This document shows positions 9,134 to 17,739 of a stretch of DNA of 64,000 nucleotides, piece after piece. The notes under the pieces are model-generated. The model searched no databases and was not told the DNA's origin. It worked only from the letters and a program-made list of their open reading frames with translations. The translations under genes were made by a program, and so were the position numbers. This stretch comes from an uncultured Verrucomicrobiota bacterium (GTDB taxonomy: Bacteria > Verrucomicrobiota > Kiritimatiellia > CAIVKH01). Each line of letters starts with the position of its first letter. Position 1 is the stretch's first letter. Location: positions 1 to 64,000 of the forward strand of contig CALMUP010000009.1 of the NCBI GenBank assembly GCA_937872895.1, given 5' to 3'.

Positions 9134-9544
9134 ATGAACTTAGATGTCTTTTACCATTTGTTGTACGAGCACAGCCGCGGGTTGCGGGACCTGGCATTGT
9201 ACACGATTGACCCGGTGCAGCGCGAGGCCGTGGAGGTGGAGTTGCGCGGGGAAGGGGTGGACTACCTGTTCCGTCCGATCGAGGACGGGCGGATGAACGT
9301 CTATTTCGGGCACCGGGCCTGCGTGGAGGTGGTGCGTTCGTTCGGGTCGTGCCCGCATTGCCGGCTGACGCCGGAGCAGGATTTCATGCTGGGCATCATG
9401 CTCGGCTACGACCGCACGCGGCAGTGCGAACGGTACATGGGCCGCCGCCAGCAGGCGATGGCCGGATTGGGCGGCGCGTGCGCGGTGCAGGCAACGGGTT
9501 CGGGATGTCTTCCGGAACCCGATGCCGAACACGCGCTCGGTTGA
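9134..9544 (+). CDS. DUF2023 family protein
   Basis: 136 residues from ATG 9134; an in-frame ATG at 9095 would add 13 residues not typical of the family. The sequence opens MNLDVFYHLLYEHSRGLRDL, continues with NVYFGHRACVEVVRSFG, and has LTPEQDFMLGIMLGYDR followed by QCERY, the hallmark of DUF2023. Cysteines at SCPHC and QC could bind metal. The function is unknown; from memory, family members are often encoded near flavodoxin or ferredoxin genes. Here the gene faces a ferredoxin gene, with only 6 bp between the two stop codons. The C-terminal ~25 residues after the conserved part look unstructured. Confidence 0.8.
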   Translation: MNLDVFYHLLYEHSRGLRDLALYTIDPVQREAVEVELRGEGVDYLFRPIEDGRMNVYFGHRACVEVVRSFGSCPHCRLTPEQDFMLGIMLGYDRTRQCERYMGRRQQAMAGLGGACAVQATGSGCLPEPDAEHALG

Positions 9545-9550
9545 TCGTGC

Positions 9551-9751
9551 CTAGCGGTGCGGAATGTGGATGATCGCACCGGCTTCCGGGCAAACCGGAA
9601 TGCAGCGGGGGCCGCCCATCACGTTCGAGCAATCGTTGCAGGCATCCTTCTTCACCTGGTACACCGGCTCGGCTTTCACAATCGCCTTGGTCGGGCACAC
9701 CGGACGGCAGGCATCACACGCAGTGCATCGGTCGGTAATACTGAATGACAT
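9551..9751 (-). CDS. Small 2[4Fe-4S] ferredoxin-like protein
   Basis: 66 residues. The start is set by a good ribosome-binding site (AAGGAG, 7 nt spacing) before the ATG at 9751; the longer upstream frame lacks one. Two cluster motifs are visible: [12 protein letters not shown], and [10 protein letters not shown]...CIPVCP, where the middle spacing of the second motif is widened. It is a cytoplasmic low-potential electron carrier. It is convergent with the DUF2023 gene, so the pair may act in one redox process, but no enzyme partner is in the window. Confidence 0.85.
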   Translation of the reverse strand: MSFSITDRCTACDACRPVCPTKAIVKAEPVYQVKKDACNDCSNVMGGPRCIPVCPEAGAIIHIPHR

Positions 9752-10010
9752 GGCGGGGCTCCTTCTTTGATGTGATCCATCGTATGCCGCTCCGGCAATG
9801 GTGGCGAGTAAAAAAAAGGCGCAAGCCCTTGAATACAAATGTATTATGAATGATTCGTGCGAGTGGTCACTCATCCGGGACGTCCGTCCAAGGATCGTAT
9901 GGTTGATAGCCAAACCGGACGAATCATGAAGATTCGAACCCTCCCCGGATAGGGTTGACAGACCCACCCCCGACCCCTAACCTTCCCCTAACAATTCGCA
10001 AGGGGGTTGT
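9752..10010. promoter_or_regulatory. Divergent control region of ferredoxin and PEP-CTERM genes
   Basis: No gene here. AATACA-AA-TGTATT (9832-9845) is a perfect 6-bp inverted repeat about 80 bp upstream of the ferredoxin start and could be an operator. TTGACA at 9955-9960 matches a -35 box for the rightward gene, but the -10 (TAACCT near 9978) is poor. AAGGGGG ahead of the ATG at 10011 is a plausible ribosome-binding site. Confidence 0.35.
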
Positions 10011-11957
10011 ATGAGCTACACGAATAATATCCGTCATAGTCGGATGCTTGCACGGTTTGTCGTACTTGCTGCACTAATCTGCTTCTCTGCGAGTAGTAAC
10101 GGGCAGACGACCTATACCTGGACCGGGTTGGGAGCCAGTAGCAACGCAAACGATACCGGAAACTGGGCTGGTAATGTGAATGGTCAGGTATTCGGCATCC
10201 AGGTGTTTACGGGCGGTACCCGGACGGATCCCTTCATTACCGCCAACCTCGATACCCATCGGTTTATTTTCACCAACGCGCAATCCTTCGTGATCAGTGG
10301 TGCGCGGATCACGTTCTTCGACAACGGCGGGACAGATCCGGTGATCCGCAACTGGAGCACCAATGTCCAGACCATCATGAACCAGATTCGCGGCGATGAC
10401 ACTTTCGCAAACGACCCGCTGCTGGTGCAGGCGAACAACGGAGATATTGTGCTGATGGGCATGGTCAGCAACCGAGGCTCCACCCTCGTCATTACCGGTG
10501 GCAGCGATGATCGGTATGTTGCCTTCGGTGGTGAAGTAAAGGGCACAAACGTGAATGTGGACAGCGGGCAGATGCGCCTGCTGGAAGGCGGAAGTATTGA
10601 TGGTATCAACAACAATGCCTCCATGGGTATTGGATCGAGCTCAACCACCAACACGGCGGCCGCCTTCTACATTGCCGATATGGACGGGGGGACGGTGGTC
10701 AACAAGAACATCAACATCAACCGGGGCAATGGCACCGGAGGCAACCGGGTGGTTGGTGGCATGAATACGAGTGGCACCAATGTCTTTAACGGCAGCATTG
10801 TTCGTGGTACCGAGGGACACCGGGCAACGACCCTCAGCGCGGCGGCGGGCGGGACGGTTGACTTCAATGGCAACATCACCGGTGATCACGGGGTCATTGT
10901 CCGGGGGCCGGGAACCGTCCGGTTTGGCGGCAACAATTCCTATGCCGCCTATACCTCCATCGAGTCCGGCCAGTTGCACATCAAGCAAGGGGCGACCCTG
11001 TCCGCGGCGGGGCAAACGGTATTCGTGGGATCCGGTGCCACGCCGTCGGTCGCGGCGGGCCTGTTCATCGCGGATGAGGATGGCGGAACGGTCGTCGGGC
11101 AGGATATCCAGATCAATCCCGGCGAAGCATCCAACCGCACCCTTGGCGGGTTGAACACCAGCGGGGTCAACACCTTTGCCGGCCAGGTTAGCATGGCGGC
11201 CGAGAACCGAAGTGCAACCCTTCATGCCGAAACAGGTGGAACGGTGGCCTTCTCCGGAATCCTCTCGGGCGATGGCGGGGTGACCAAGACCGGAGGCGGG
11301 GTGGTACGTTACGACAACCACAACACCTACTATGGAAATACCGTGATCGAGTCCGGCACCTTGCTGGTCAGCGCATCGGGATCGGTCAGCAACTCGGCGG
11401 TGATTGACGTGAAGGCCGGAGCCACGTTCGAGGTCGAGACGGGACTGAATCTCCGCAGTGGCCAGAAATTGACGGGAAGTGGAACGGTTTCCGGTTCGAT
11501 GACCCTGCAGGCCGGTTCGCGTCTGGCCCCCGGCAACAGCCCGGGTTTGCTGACGCTGGACACGGATTTAACCCTGGAGGCCGATTCCTTCTTCGAGATC
11601 GAACTGGCCGGAACCCAGGCGGGCATTTCCTACGACCAGGTGTTCATGGATAATGGCAGCACCTTCATCAACCAGGGCGCAAACCTGGAGGTGATCTTCC
11701 TCGATGGCTTCGAGTACAGCGTGGCATTGAATACGGTCTTCACCATCGTGCGGGGTGCCCACTCCGGTTCATTCAACGGGTTGGCCGAAGGTGACACGAT
11801 CACTGCGGCCGGCGTGATCCTTGCCATTTCGTACAACGGTGGCCAGGACGTCACCCTCACCGTCGTACCCGAACCGGCCACGTTGCTGATGCTCGCGTCG
11901 GGTCTGCTGGGCCTGGGTTTCCTGCGCCGCCGCGCGTCCCGGCCGTTCGCCCGGTAA
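10011..11957 (+). CDS. PEP-CTERM protein with autotransporter-associated beta-strand repeats
   Basis: 648 residues, exported. N-terminal signal peptide (MLARFVVLAALICFSASSNG region), then a long Gly/Asn/Thr-rich beta-helix-like body. Copies of the autotransporter-associated strand motif are visible, such as GVTKTGGGVVRYDNHNTYYG with TVIESGTLLVS, and GPGTVRFGGNNSY with TSIESGQLHI. A low-repeat domain follows (SRLAPGNSPGLLTLDTDL onwards). The C-terminus is a textbook PEP-CTERM signal: VPEPATLLMLASGLLGLGF then RRR. Such proteins are sorted by exosortase and associated with exopolysaccharide or surface matrices. No exosortase gene is in the window. Confidence 0.9.
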   Translation: MSYTNNIRHSRMLARFVVLAALICFSASSNGQTTYTWTGLGASSNANDTGNWAGNVNGQVFGIQVFTGGTRTDPFITANLDTHRFIFTNAQSFVISGARITFFDNGGTDPVIRNWSTNVQTIMNQIRGDDTFANDPLLVQANNGDIVLMGMVSNRGSTLVITGGSDDRYVAFGGEVKGTNVNVDSGQMRLLEGGSIDGINNNASMGIGSSSTTNTAAAFYIADMDGGTVVNKNININRGNGTGGNRVVGGMNTSGTNVFNGSIVRGTEGHRATTLSAAAGGTVDFNGNITGDHGVIVRGPGTVRFGGNNSYAAYTSIESGQLHIKQGATLSAAGQTVFVGSGATPSVAAGLFIADEDGGTVVGQDIQINPGEASNRTLGGLNTSGVNTFAGQVSMAAENRSATLHAETGGTVAFSGILSGDGGVTKTGGGVVRYDNHNTYYGNTVIESGTLLVSASGSVSNSAVIDVKAGATFEVETGLNLRSGQKLTGSGTVSGSMTLQAGSRLAPGNSPGLLTLDTDLTLEADSFFEIELAGTQAGISYDQVFMDNGSTFINQGANLEVIFLDGFEYSVALNTVFTIVRGAHSGSFNGLAEGDTITAAGVILAISYNGGQDVTLTVVPEPATLLMLASGLLGLGFLRRRASRPFAR

Positions 11958-11976
11958 CCGGACCTCGGAGTAAACG

Positions 11977-12013
11977 AAAAGGCGCAGGGCCATGCGGCAC
12001 CTGCGCCTTTTTT
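11977..12013. terminator. Bidirectional intrinsic terminator
   Basis: AAAAGGCGCAG (11977-11987) pairs with CTGCGCCTTTT (12001-12011), an 11-bp stem with a 13-nt loop, flanked by A-run and T-run. It lies between the stop codons of the PEP-CTERM gene and lpd and can serve both strands. Confidence 0.85.
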
Positions 12014-12034
12014 ATTCCGGATTTGGAGCCGGGA

Positions 12035-13450
12035 TTATTTCTTGCCGATGGAGTGGGTGCCGTGGCCGAAGAAGATTTCGGCGGCTTCCATCATCGTCTC
12101 GGACAGGGTCGGGTGGGCGTGGATGGTCGCCTTGAGGTCGGAGGCGCGGGCGGCCATTTCCACGGCCAGCACGCCTTCGGCGATCAGTTCACCGGCGCCA
12201 ACGCCGGCGATGCCGACGCCGAGGATCTGCTCGGTGTGGGGGTCGAGGATCATCTTGGTGAGGCCGTCGTTGCGGCCGAGGGTGGTGGCGCGGCCGGAGG
12301 CCTTCCACGGGAAGGACACGATCTTGACGGTGCGTCCATCCTGCTTCGCCTGGTTCTCCGTCAGTCCGCACCAGGCCATTTCCGGATCGGTGAAGACGAC
12401 GGCGGGAATCGCGCGCGGGTCGAAGATCGACGGCTGGCCGGCGATGGCTTCCACGGCGACGCGGCCTTCGTGCGAGGCCTTGTGGGCGAGCATCGGTTCA
12501 CCGGCGATGTCGCCGATGGCGAAGATGTTCGGCTCGGCGGTGCGGCGCTGTTTGTCCACCTTGATGAAGCCCTTCTCGTCGAGCTGGATGCGGGTGTTTT
12601 CCAGGCCGATGCCGTCGGAGTTCGGGCGGCGGCCGATGGAGATCAGCACGCGGTCGAACTCGCGGACCGGTTCCTTCACGTGCAGGCCTTCGAGGGTGAC
12701 CTTGACCGCGGAGCCGGTGTCCTCGAGGGACAGGACCTTGGTCTTGACCAGCACTTCGGAGAACTTCTCGTGCAGGCGGCGGGAGACGACGTCGGCGAGG
12801 TCGCGGTCGGGACCGGGGAGCAGGCCGGCGGTCATCTCGACCATCGTCACCTTGCTGCCGAGCGCGGCATAGACGCTGCCGAGTTCGCAGCCGATGTAGC
12901 CGCCGCCGATCACCAGCAGGCGGGCGGGGATGTCCTCGATGTTCAGCGCGCCGGTCGAGTCCATCACGCGCGGCGAGTTGATCGCGAACACGGGCGGGAC
13001 GGTCGGGCGGGAGCCGGTCGAGACGATCGCGTAGTCGAAGGTCATCTCGCTTTCGCTGCCGTCGCCCTTCACGATCTTCAGCGTCGAGCTATTCTTGAAC
13101 GAGGCGCGGCCCTTCACGTAGGTGATCTTGCGGGCCTTGCTCAGCGAGCCGAGGCCGCCGGTCAGGGTCGAGATGACCTTGTTCTTCCAGGAGCGCATCT
13201 TGTCGAGGTCGATCTTCGGCTCGGTGTAGGTCAGGCCCCACTCGGTCGCCTCGCGCGATTCATCGATCACGCGGGCCACGTGCAGCAGCGCCTTGGACGG
13301 GATGCAGCCGCGGTAGAGGCAGACGCCGCCGGGATTGTCCTCGAGTTCGATGATCGTGACCTGGAAGCCCATGTCGGCGGCGAGGAAGGCCGCCGGGTAG
13401 CCGCCCGGTCCGCCGCCGATCACGGCGATTTGTGCATGTGTGGTCGTCAC
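12035..13450 (-). CDS. lpd: Dihydrolipoyl dehydrogenase (E3 of pyruvate dehydrogenase)
   Basis: 471 residues, full length for E3. FAD-binding IGGGPGGYPAA near the N-terminus; redox disulfide in GGVCLYRGCIPSK (CxxxxC); NAD-binding VIGGGYIGCELG; second FAD motif FAIGDIAGEPMLAH; C-terminal catalytic HAHPTLSE dyad region. It reoxidises dihydrolipoamide on E2 and passes electrons to NAD. Last gene of the aceE-aceF-lpd operon, 3 bp after the E2 stop codon. The Tyr-Arg variant inside the redox motif (usual: NVG) is seen in some bacterial E3s. Confidence 0.96.
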   Translation of the reverse strand: MTTTHAQIAVIGGGPGGYPAAFLAADMGFQVTIIELEDNPGGVCLYRGCIPSKALLHVARVIDESREATEWGLTYTEPKIDLDKMRSWKNKVISTLTGGLGSLSKARKITYVKGRASFKNSSTLKIVKGDGSESEMTFDYAIVSTGSRPTVPPVFAINSPRVMDSTGALNIEDIPARLLVIGGGYIGCELGSVYAALGSKVTMVEMTAGLLPGPDRDLADVVSRRLHEKFSEVLVKTKVLSLEDTGSAVKVTLEGLHVKEPVREFDRVLISIGRRPNSDGIGLENTRIQLDEKGFIKVDKQRRTAEPNIFAIGDIAGEPMLAHKASHEGRVAVEAIAGQPSIFDPRAIPAVVFTDPEMAWCGLTENQAKQDGRTVKIVSFPWKASGRATTLGRNDGLTKMILDPHTEQILGVGIAGVGAGELIAEGVLAVEMAARASDLKATIHAHPTLSETMMEAAEIFFGHGTHSIGKK

Positions 13451-13453
13451 GGA

Positions 13454-14764
13454 TTAACCCTCCAGGGAAAGAAGAACGGGTTGCTGGATCGCGTCGGTGA
13501 TCCACCGCAGGAAGCGGGCGGCATCGGCGCCGTCGATCACGCGGTGGTCGAACGAGAGCGAAAGCGGGAGCATCAGGCGCGGCTGGAAGAAGCCGTTGAC
13601 CAGCATGGGCTGGTGGGTGGCGCGTCCGACCCCGAGGATCGCGACTTCGGGGAAGTTCACGATCGGGGTGAAGAACTGGCCGGCCATCGCGCCGATGTTG
13701 GTGATGGTGATGCTGCCGCCGGCCATGTCCTCGGGGCCGATCTTGCGGGCCTTGGCGCGGTCGGCGAACTTGCCGAGCTCCTGGGCGATCTTGATCACGT
13801 TCAACGTGTCCACGTTGCGCATGACCGGGACGAGCAGGCCGCGGTCGGTGTCGATGGCCACGCCGACGTTGACGTACTTCTTGTAGATCAACTGGTTGTT
13901 GGCGAGGTCGAGGCTGCTGTTGAACTTCGGGTGGTTCTTCAGCGCGGAGGCGAGGATCTTGATCAGGAACGCGGTCAGGGTCAGCTTGGCCCCGGCGGCT
14001 TCGGCCTTGGCCTTGGTGGCCTTGCGCAGGGACTCGATTTCGGTGATGTCGACCGACTCGTGGATGGTGACATGCACGACGTTGCTCCAGGACACGGCCA
14101 TGTGCTGGGCGGTGGCGAGGCGCACGTTGGAGAGTGGCTCGACCTCGATGTCGCCGAAGCGGGTGAAGTCGGGCAGGGTGGCCGGGAGCGGTCCGCCACC
14201 GCCGCCGGAGCTGCGGTGTTCGCGGGAGTAGCGCTTCACGTCCTCGATGGAGACGCGGCCGCCGGATTCGGTGCCGGTCACGTCGTTGATGTCCACGCCG
14301 ATTTCGCGGGCGAACTGGCGGGTGGACGGGGCGGCGGGGACGGAGGCGGTGCTCTTGCCGACGACCGGGGCAGCGGCCGGCGCAGCCGGCTTCGGGGCCG
14401 GAGCGGCTTTCGGCGCGGCGGGGGCCGGGGCCGGTTCAGCGGCCGGGGCGGGCGCGGGCGCGGGAGCGGCGGCTTTCTTCTCTTCCTTCTTCGCCGGGGC
14501 CTTGGCGGCCGGGGCGGCGCCGGCGGCGGCTTCGTCGATGGTCATGACCACCTGGCCGACCTTCGCCTTTTCGCCTTCCTTCACGAGGATGGCGGTCACG
14601 ACGCCGGAGGCCGGGCTGGGGATTTCCACGGTGGCCTTGCCGGCTTCGATCTCCAGCAGGTTCTGGTTGGCTTTGACGGTGTCGCCGACCTTCACGAGGA
14701 TGCCGGTGACGCTGCCTTCCTTCGCGTTCTCGCTCAATTCGGGAAGTTTGATTTCAGTAGCCAT
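13454..14764 (-). CDS. aceF: Dihydrolipoyl acetyltransferase (E2 of pyruvate dehydrogenase)
   Basis: 436 residues. The start at 14764 (MATEIKLPELSE) is chosen because AAAGGA precedes it and the lipoyl domain begins there; the longer open frame overlaps aceE. One lipoyl domain (residues 1-75, modified Lys in EAGKATVEIPSP), a long Ala/Pro-rich linker, a peripheral-subunit-binding domain (TRQFAREIGVDINDV), and the catalytic acyltransferase core ending with SFDHRVIDGADAARF (catalytic His in HRVxxG). It transfers acetyl from E1 to CoA. Sits 29 bp downstream of aceE. A lipoate ligase gene elsewhere in the window (44754) could lipoylate it. Confidence 0.95.
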   Translation of the reverse strand: MATEIKLPELSENAKEGSVTGILVKVGDTVKANQNLLEIEAGKATVEIPSPASGVVTAILVKEGEKAKVGQVVMTIDEAAAGAAPAAKAPAKKEEKKAAAPAPAPAPAAEPAPAPAAPKAAPAPKPAAPAAAPVVGKSTASVPAAPSTRQFAREIGVDINDVTGTESGGRVSIEDVKRYSREHRSSGGGGGPLPATLPDFTRFGDIEVEPLSNVRLATAQHMAVSWSNVVHVTIHESVDITEIESLRKATKAKAEAAGAKLTLTAFLIKILASALKNHPKFNSSLDLANNQLIYKKYVNVGVAIDTDRGLLVPVMRNVDTLNVIKIAQELGKFADRAKARKIGPEDMAGGSITITNIGAMAGQFFTPIVNFPEVAILGVGRATHQPMLVNGFFQPRLMLPLSLSFDHRVIDGADAARFLRWITDAIQQPVLLSLEG

Positions 14765-14793
14765 GGGGTGTCCTTTCACATCGATCAAATGGA

Positions 14794-17478
14794 TCAGTCG
14801 GTCAGGGGGTTGGGTTTGTCGGGGTTGATCTCGAGGTCCTTGATCGCCTGGGCGACCACCGAGGTCTTGATCTTGCCGTCGCGGGCGAGGGCATGCAGCG
14901 TGGCGATGACCACGTAGCGGTGATCGACCTCGAAGAAATCGCGGAGCGACTTGCGGTTCTCGCTGCGGCCATAACCTTCGGTGCCGAGGCTGATGATCGG
15001 GCGCGGGATCCAGCGGCCGACCATGTCCGACAGCGCCTTCACGTTGTCGGAAGCCGCGATGATCACGCCTTCGGTCGGGCCGAGCACCTGGGTGATGTAC
15101 GGGACCTTCGGGGTCTTCTCGGGGTTCAGCAGGTTGTGGCGGTCGCACTCCATGCCGTCGCGGCGCAGTTCCTTGTAGCTGGTCGCCGACCACACGTCGC
15201 AGGCCACGCCATACTTCTCCTCGAGCACGGCGGCGCCCTTGACCACTTCGTTCAGGATCGCGCCGCTGCCGATCAGCTGGGCCCGCTGCTTGCCCTTGGC
15301 GTTGGCCGAGGCGGACAGCTTGTAGATGCCCTTGAGGATGCCTTCCTCGCAACCGGCGGGCATCGGCGGGTGGGTGTAGTTCTCGTTGCCCACGGTCAGG
15401 TAGTAGAAGATCGCCTCCTGGTCGTGGTACATCCGCTTGATGCCTTCCTGGATGATGACGGCCAGCTCGTAGGCGTAGGCCGGATCGTAGGTCATCAGGT
15501 TCGGTACGGGGTAGGCGAGCAGGTGGCTGTGGCCGTCCTGGTGCTGGAGGCCTTCGCCGGCCAGCGTGGTGCGGCCCGCGGTGCCGCCGAGCAGGAAGCC
15601 GCGGCAGCGGAGGTCGCCGGCCGCCCAGATCAGGTCGCCGACGCGCTGGAAGCCGAACATCGAGTAGTAGATGAAGAACGGGATCATGTTCACCGCGTAG
15701 TTCGCGTACGAACAGCCGGCGGCGATGAACGAGCAGAGCGAACCGGCCTCGGTGATGCCTTCCTCGAGGATCTGGCCGTCCTTGGCTTCCTTGTAGTAGA
15801 GCAGGCTCTCGCTATCGACCGGCTCGTAGAGCTGGCCGGTGTGGGCGTAGATGCCGCACTGGCGGAACAGGGCTTCCATGCCGAAGGTGCGGGCCTCGTC
15901 GGGCACGATCGGGACGATCAGTTTGCCGATTTCCTTGTCCTTCAGCATCTTGGTGAGCATGCGGACGAAGGCCATGGTGGTGGAGACCTCGCGGCCTTCG
16001 GTGCCCTTGTTGAATTCGTCGAACAGGGACGGGTCGGGCGGATTCAGCTTGGGCGCGGCTTCGATGCGGCGCGGCAGGAACCCGCCGAGCTGGCGGCGGC
16101 GCTCGAGCAGGTACTTCATCTCGATGCTGTCCTTGGCCGGGCGGTAGAACGGGGCGTTGCCGATGTCGTCCTCGGAGATCGGGATGTCGAAGCGGCGGCG
16201 GAAGGTGCGCAGTTCATCCTCGTTCAGCTTCTTCTGCTGGTGGGTGATGTTCTTGCCTTCGCCGGCTTCGCCGAGGCCGTAGCCCTTGACGGTGCGGGCG
16301 AGGATGACCGTGGGGGCGCCCGAGGTGTTGTTGTAGGCGGCGCGGAATGCGGCGAAGACCTTCTCCGGGTCGTGACCGCCCATGCGCATGTGGGTGAGTT
16401 GCTCGTCGGTCAGGTGCTCGACCATCTTCAGTGTTTCGGGGTATTTGCCGAAGAAGTTCTTGCGGATGTAGGCGCCGTCCTCGGTCGAGTACTTCTGGAA
16501 CTCGCCGTCGACGACTTCGCCCATGCGCTTGACCAGCATGCCGTCATGGTCCTTGGCGAACAGGGCATCCCAGTCGCTGCCCCAGATGACCTTGATGACG
16601 TTCCAGCCGTTGCCGCGGAAGTTGGCCTCGAGCTCCTGGATGATCTGGCCGTTGCCACGCACCGGGCCATCGAGGCGCTGGAGGTTGCAGTTGATGACGA
16701 AGATCAGGTTGTCGAGCTTCTCGCGGGTGGCGAGGGAGATGGCGCCGAGCGATTCGGGCTCGTCGGTCTCGCCGTCGCCGAGGAACGCGATGACCTTCGA
16801 GTCGGACTCGGGGATCAGGCCGCGGTCTTCCAGGTAGCGGATGAAGCGGGCCTGGTAGATGGCCATGATCGGGCCGAGGCCCATCGACACGGTCGGGAAC
16901 TGCCAGAAGTCCGGCATCAGCCACGGGTGCGGGTAGGACGACAAGCCGCCGCCGGGGGCCAGTTCGCGGCGGAAGTTCTCAAGGTTCTTCGGGCTCAGGC
17001 GGCCTTCGAGGAAGGCGCGGGCATAGATGCCGGGGGAGGCATGGCCCTGGAAATAGATGAAATCGCCGAGATGGTTGTCCGAGCGGCCACGGAAGAAGTG
17101 GTTGAAGCCGACTTCGTAGAGGGTGGCGGCGGAGGCGAAGGTCGAGATGTGGCCGCCGACACTGGGGTCCTGGCGGTTCGCGCGGACGACCATGGCCATG
17201 GCGTTCCAGCGGATCAGCGACTTGATGCGGCGCTCGATCTCGCGGTCGCCCGGGAAGGCCGGTTGGTGTTCAATGGAAATCGTGTTCGTGTAAGGGGTTA
17301 CGGAGGTGGCGGGCAGCTTGACGCCACGTTTCTGGGCGCGGATCTGCATGCTCTGGAGGATGTCCCGGGCGCGGTCCTTGCCGCGGCGGGCGATCACTTC
17401 ATCCATCGAATCCAGCCAGTCCTTGGTCTCCAGCTTGTCCAGTTCCAACTGCTCGTCCGAAAGGTTCGATTCGGTCAT
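14794..17478 (-). CDS. aceE: Pyruvate dehydrogenase E1 component, homodimeric type
   Basis: 894 residues, the normal length of the single-chain (AceE) E1. Thiamine-diphosphate region FLGDGETDEPESLGA with the NCNLQRLDGPVRGN continuation; pyrimidine-domain markers EGITEAGSLCSFIAAG and GGTAGRTTLAGEGLQHQDGH. It decarboxylates pyruvate and acetylates the lipoyl group of E2. First gene of the operon; AGAAAGG precedes the ATG at 17478. Homodimeric E1 together with a matching E2 and E3 indicates a proteobacterial-style complex rather than the alpha/beta form. Confidence 0.97.
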   Translation of the reverse strand: MTESNLSDEQLELDKLETKDWLDSMDEVIARRGKDRARDILQSMQIRAQKRGVKLPATSVTPYTNTISIEHQPAFPGDREIERRIKSLIRWNAMAMVVRANRQDPSVGGHISTFASAATLYEVGFNHFFRGRSDNHLGDFIYFQGHASPGIYARAFLEGRLSPKNLENFRRELAPGGGLSSYPHPWLMPDFWQFPTVSMGLGPIMAIYQARFIRYLEDRGLIPESDSKVIAFLGDGETDEPESLGAISLATREKLDNLIFVINCNLQRLDGPVRGNGQIIQELEANFRGNGWNVIKVIWGSDWDALFAKDHDGMLVKRMGEVVDGEFQKYSTEDGAYIRKNFFGKYPETLKMVEHLTDEQLTHMRMGGHDPEKVFAAFRAAYNNTSGAPTVILARTVKGYGLGEAGEGKNITHQQKKLNEDELRTFRRRFDIPISEDDIGNAPFYRPAKDSIEMKYLLERRRQLGGFLPRRIEAAPKLNPPDPSLFDEFNKGTEGREVSTTMAFVRMLTKMLKDKEIGKLIVPIVPDEARTFGMEALFRQCGIYAHTGQLYEPVDSESLLYYKEAKDGQILEEGITEAGSLCSFIAAGCSYANYAVNMIPFFIYYSMFGFQRVGDLIWAAGDLRCRGFLLGGTAGRTTLAGEGLQHQDGHSHLLAYPVPNLMTYDPAYAYELAVIIQEGIKRMYHDQEAIFYYLTVGNENYTHPPMPAGCEEGILKGIYKLSASANAKGKQRAQLIGSGAILNEVVKGAAVLEEKYGVACDVWSATSYKELRRDGMECDRHNLLNPEKTPKVPYITQVLGPTEGVIIAASDNVKALSDMVGRWIPRPIISLGTEGYGRSENRKSLRDFFEVDHRYVVIATLHALARDGKIKTSVVAQAIKDLEINPDKPNPLTD

Positions 17479-17534
17479 AATTCAGGCCTTTCTCTAAAAA
17501 ATACGGCCGTACCCGGCCAATCAGCGGGGGAAAT

Positions 17535-17553
17535 CTTCAGGAAAACCCTGAAG
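17535..17553. promoter_or_regulatory. Palindrome upstream of aceE, possible operator
   Basis: CTTCAGG-AAAAC-CCTGAAG is a perfect 7-bp inverted repeat, centred about 66 bp before the aceE start. Position and symmetry suit a dimeric repressor or a leader hairpin. No regulator gene for it is identified. Confidence 0.4.
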
Positions 17554-17582
17554 TGACGGGTAGTAAAGGTCAAATACCCCAC

Positions 17583-17739
17583 CTAAAACGCGTAGACGGT
17601 ACTGGTTGGCAGGGTAAAACGCAAGTGCGTTTGGGGGCAAACCAGCAGGGTGAGGGATGATAGGGAGAGGTGGAGCACACCATCGCCATGTCGGAGGGCC
17701 GGGGTGGTGTGGTGTGCTCCGTAAAGGTAAGGGGATGGG
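17583..17739 (-). other. MipA downstream region: hairpins and a stray strand-like tail
   Basis: GGAGCACACCA (17672-17682) pairs perfectly with TGGTGTGCTCC (17710-17720), a likely end-of-transcript hairpin though without a T-run. AAACGC-AAGT-GCGTTT (17617-17632) is a second hairpin. On the minus strand, bases 17583-17603 read STVYAF-stop, very like the VVYAF-stop that ends the OmpV-like gene at 17740. This may be a leftover of a duplicated gene end, or chance. Confidence 0.4.

Noticed and set aside
12023-17556. Long plus-strand open frames opposite the pyruvate dehydrogenase genes
   Set aside because: They mirror aceE/aceF/lpd codon structure in GC-rich DNA, have no recognisable domains and lack ribosome-binding sites.
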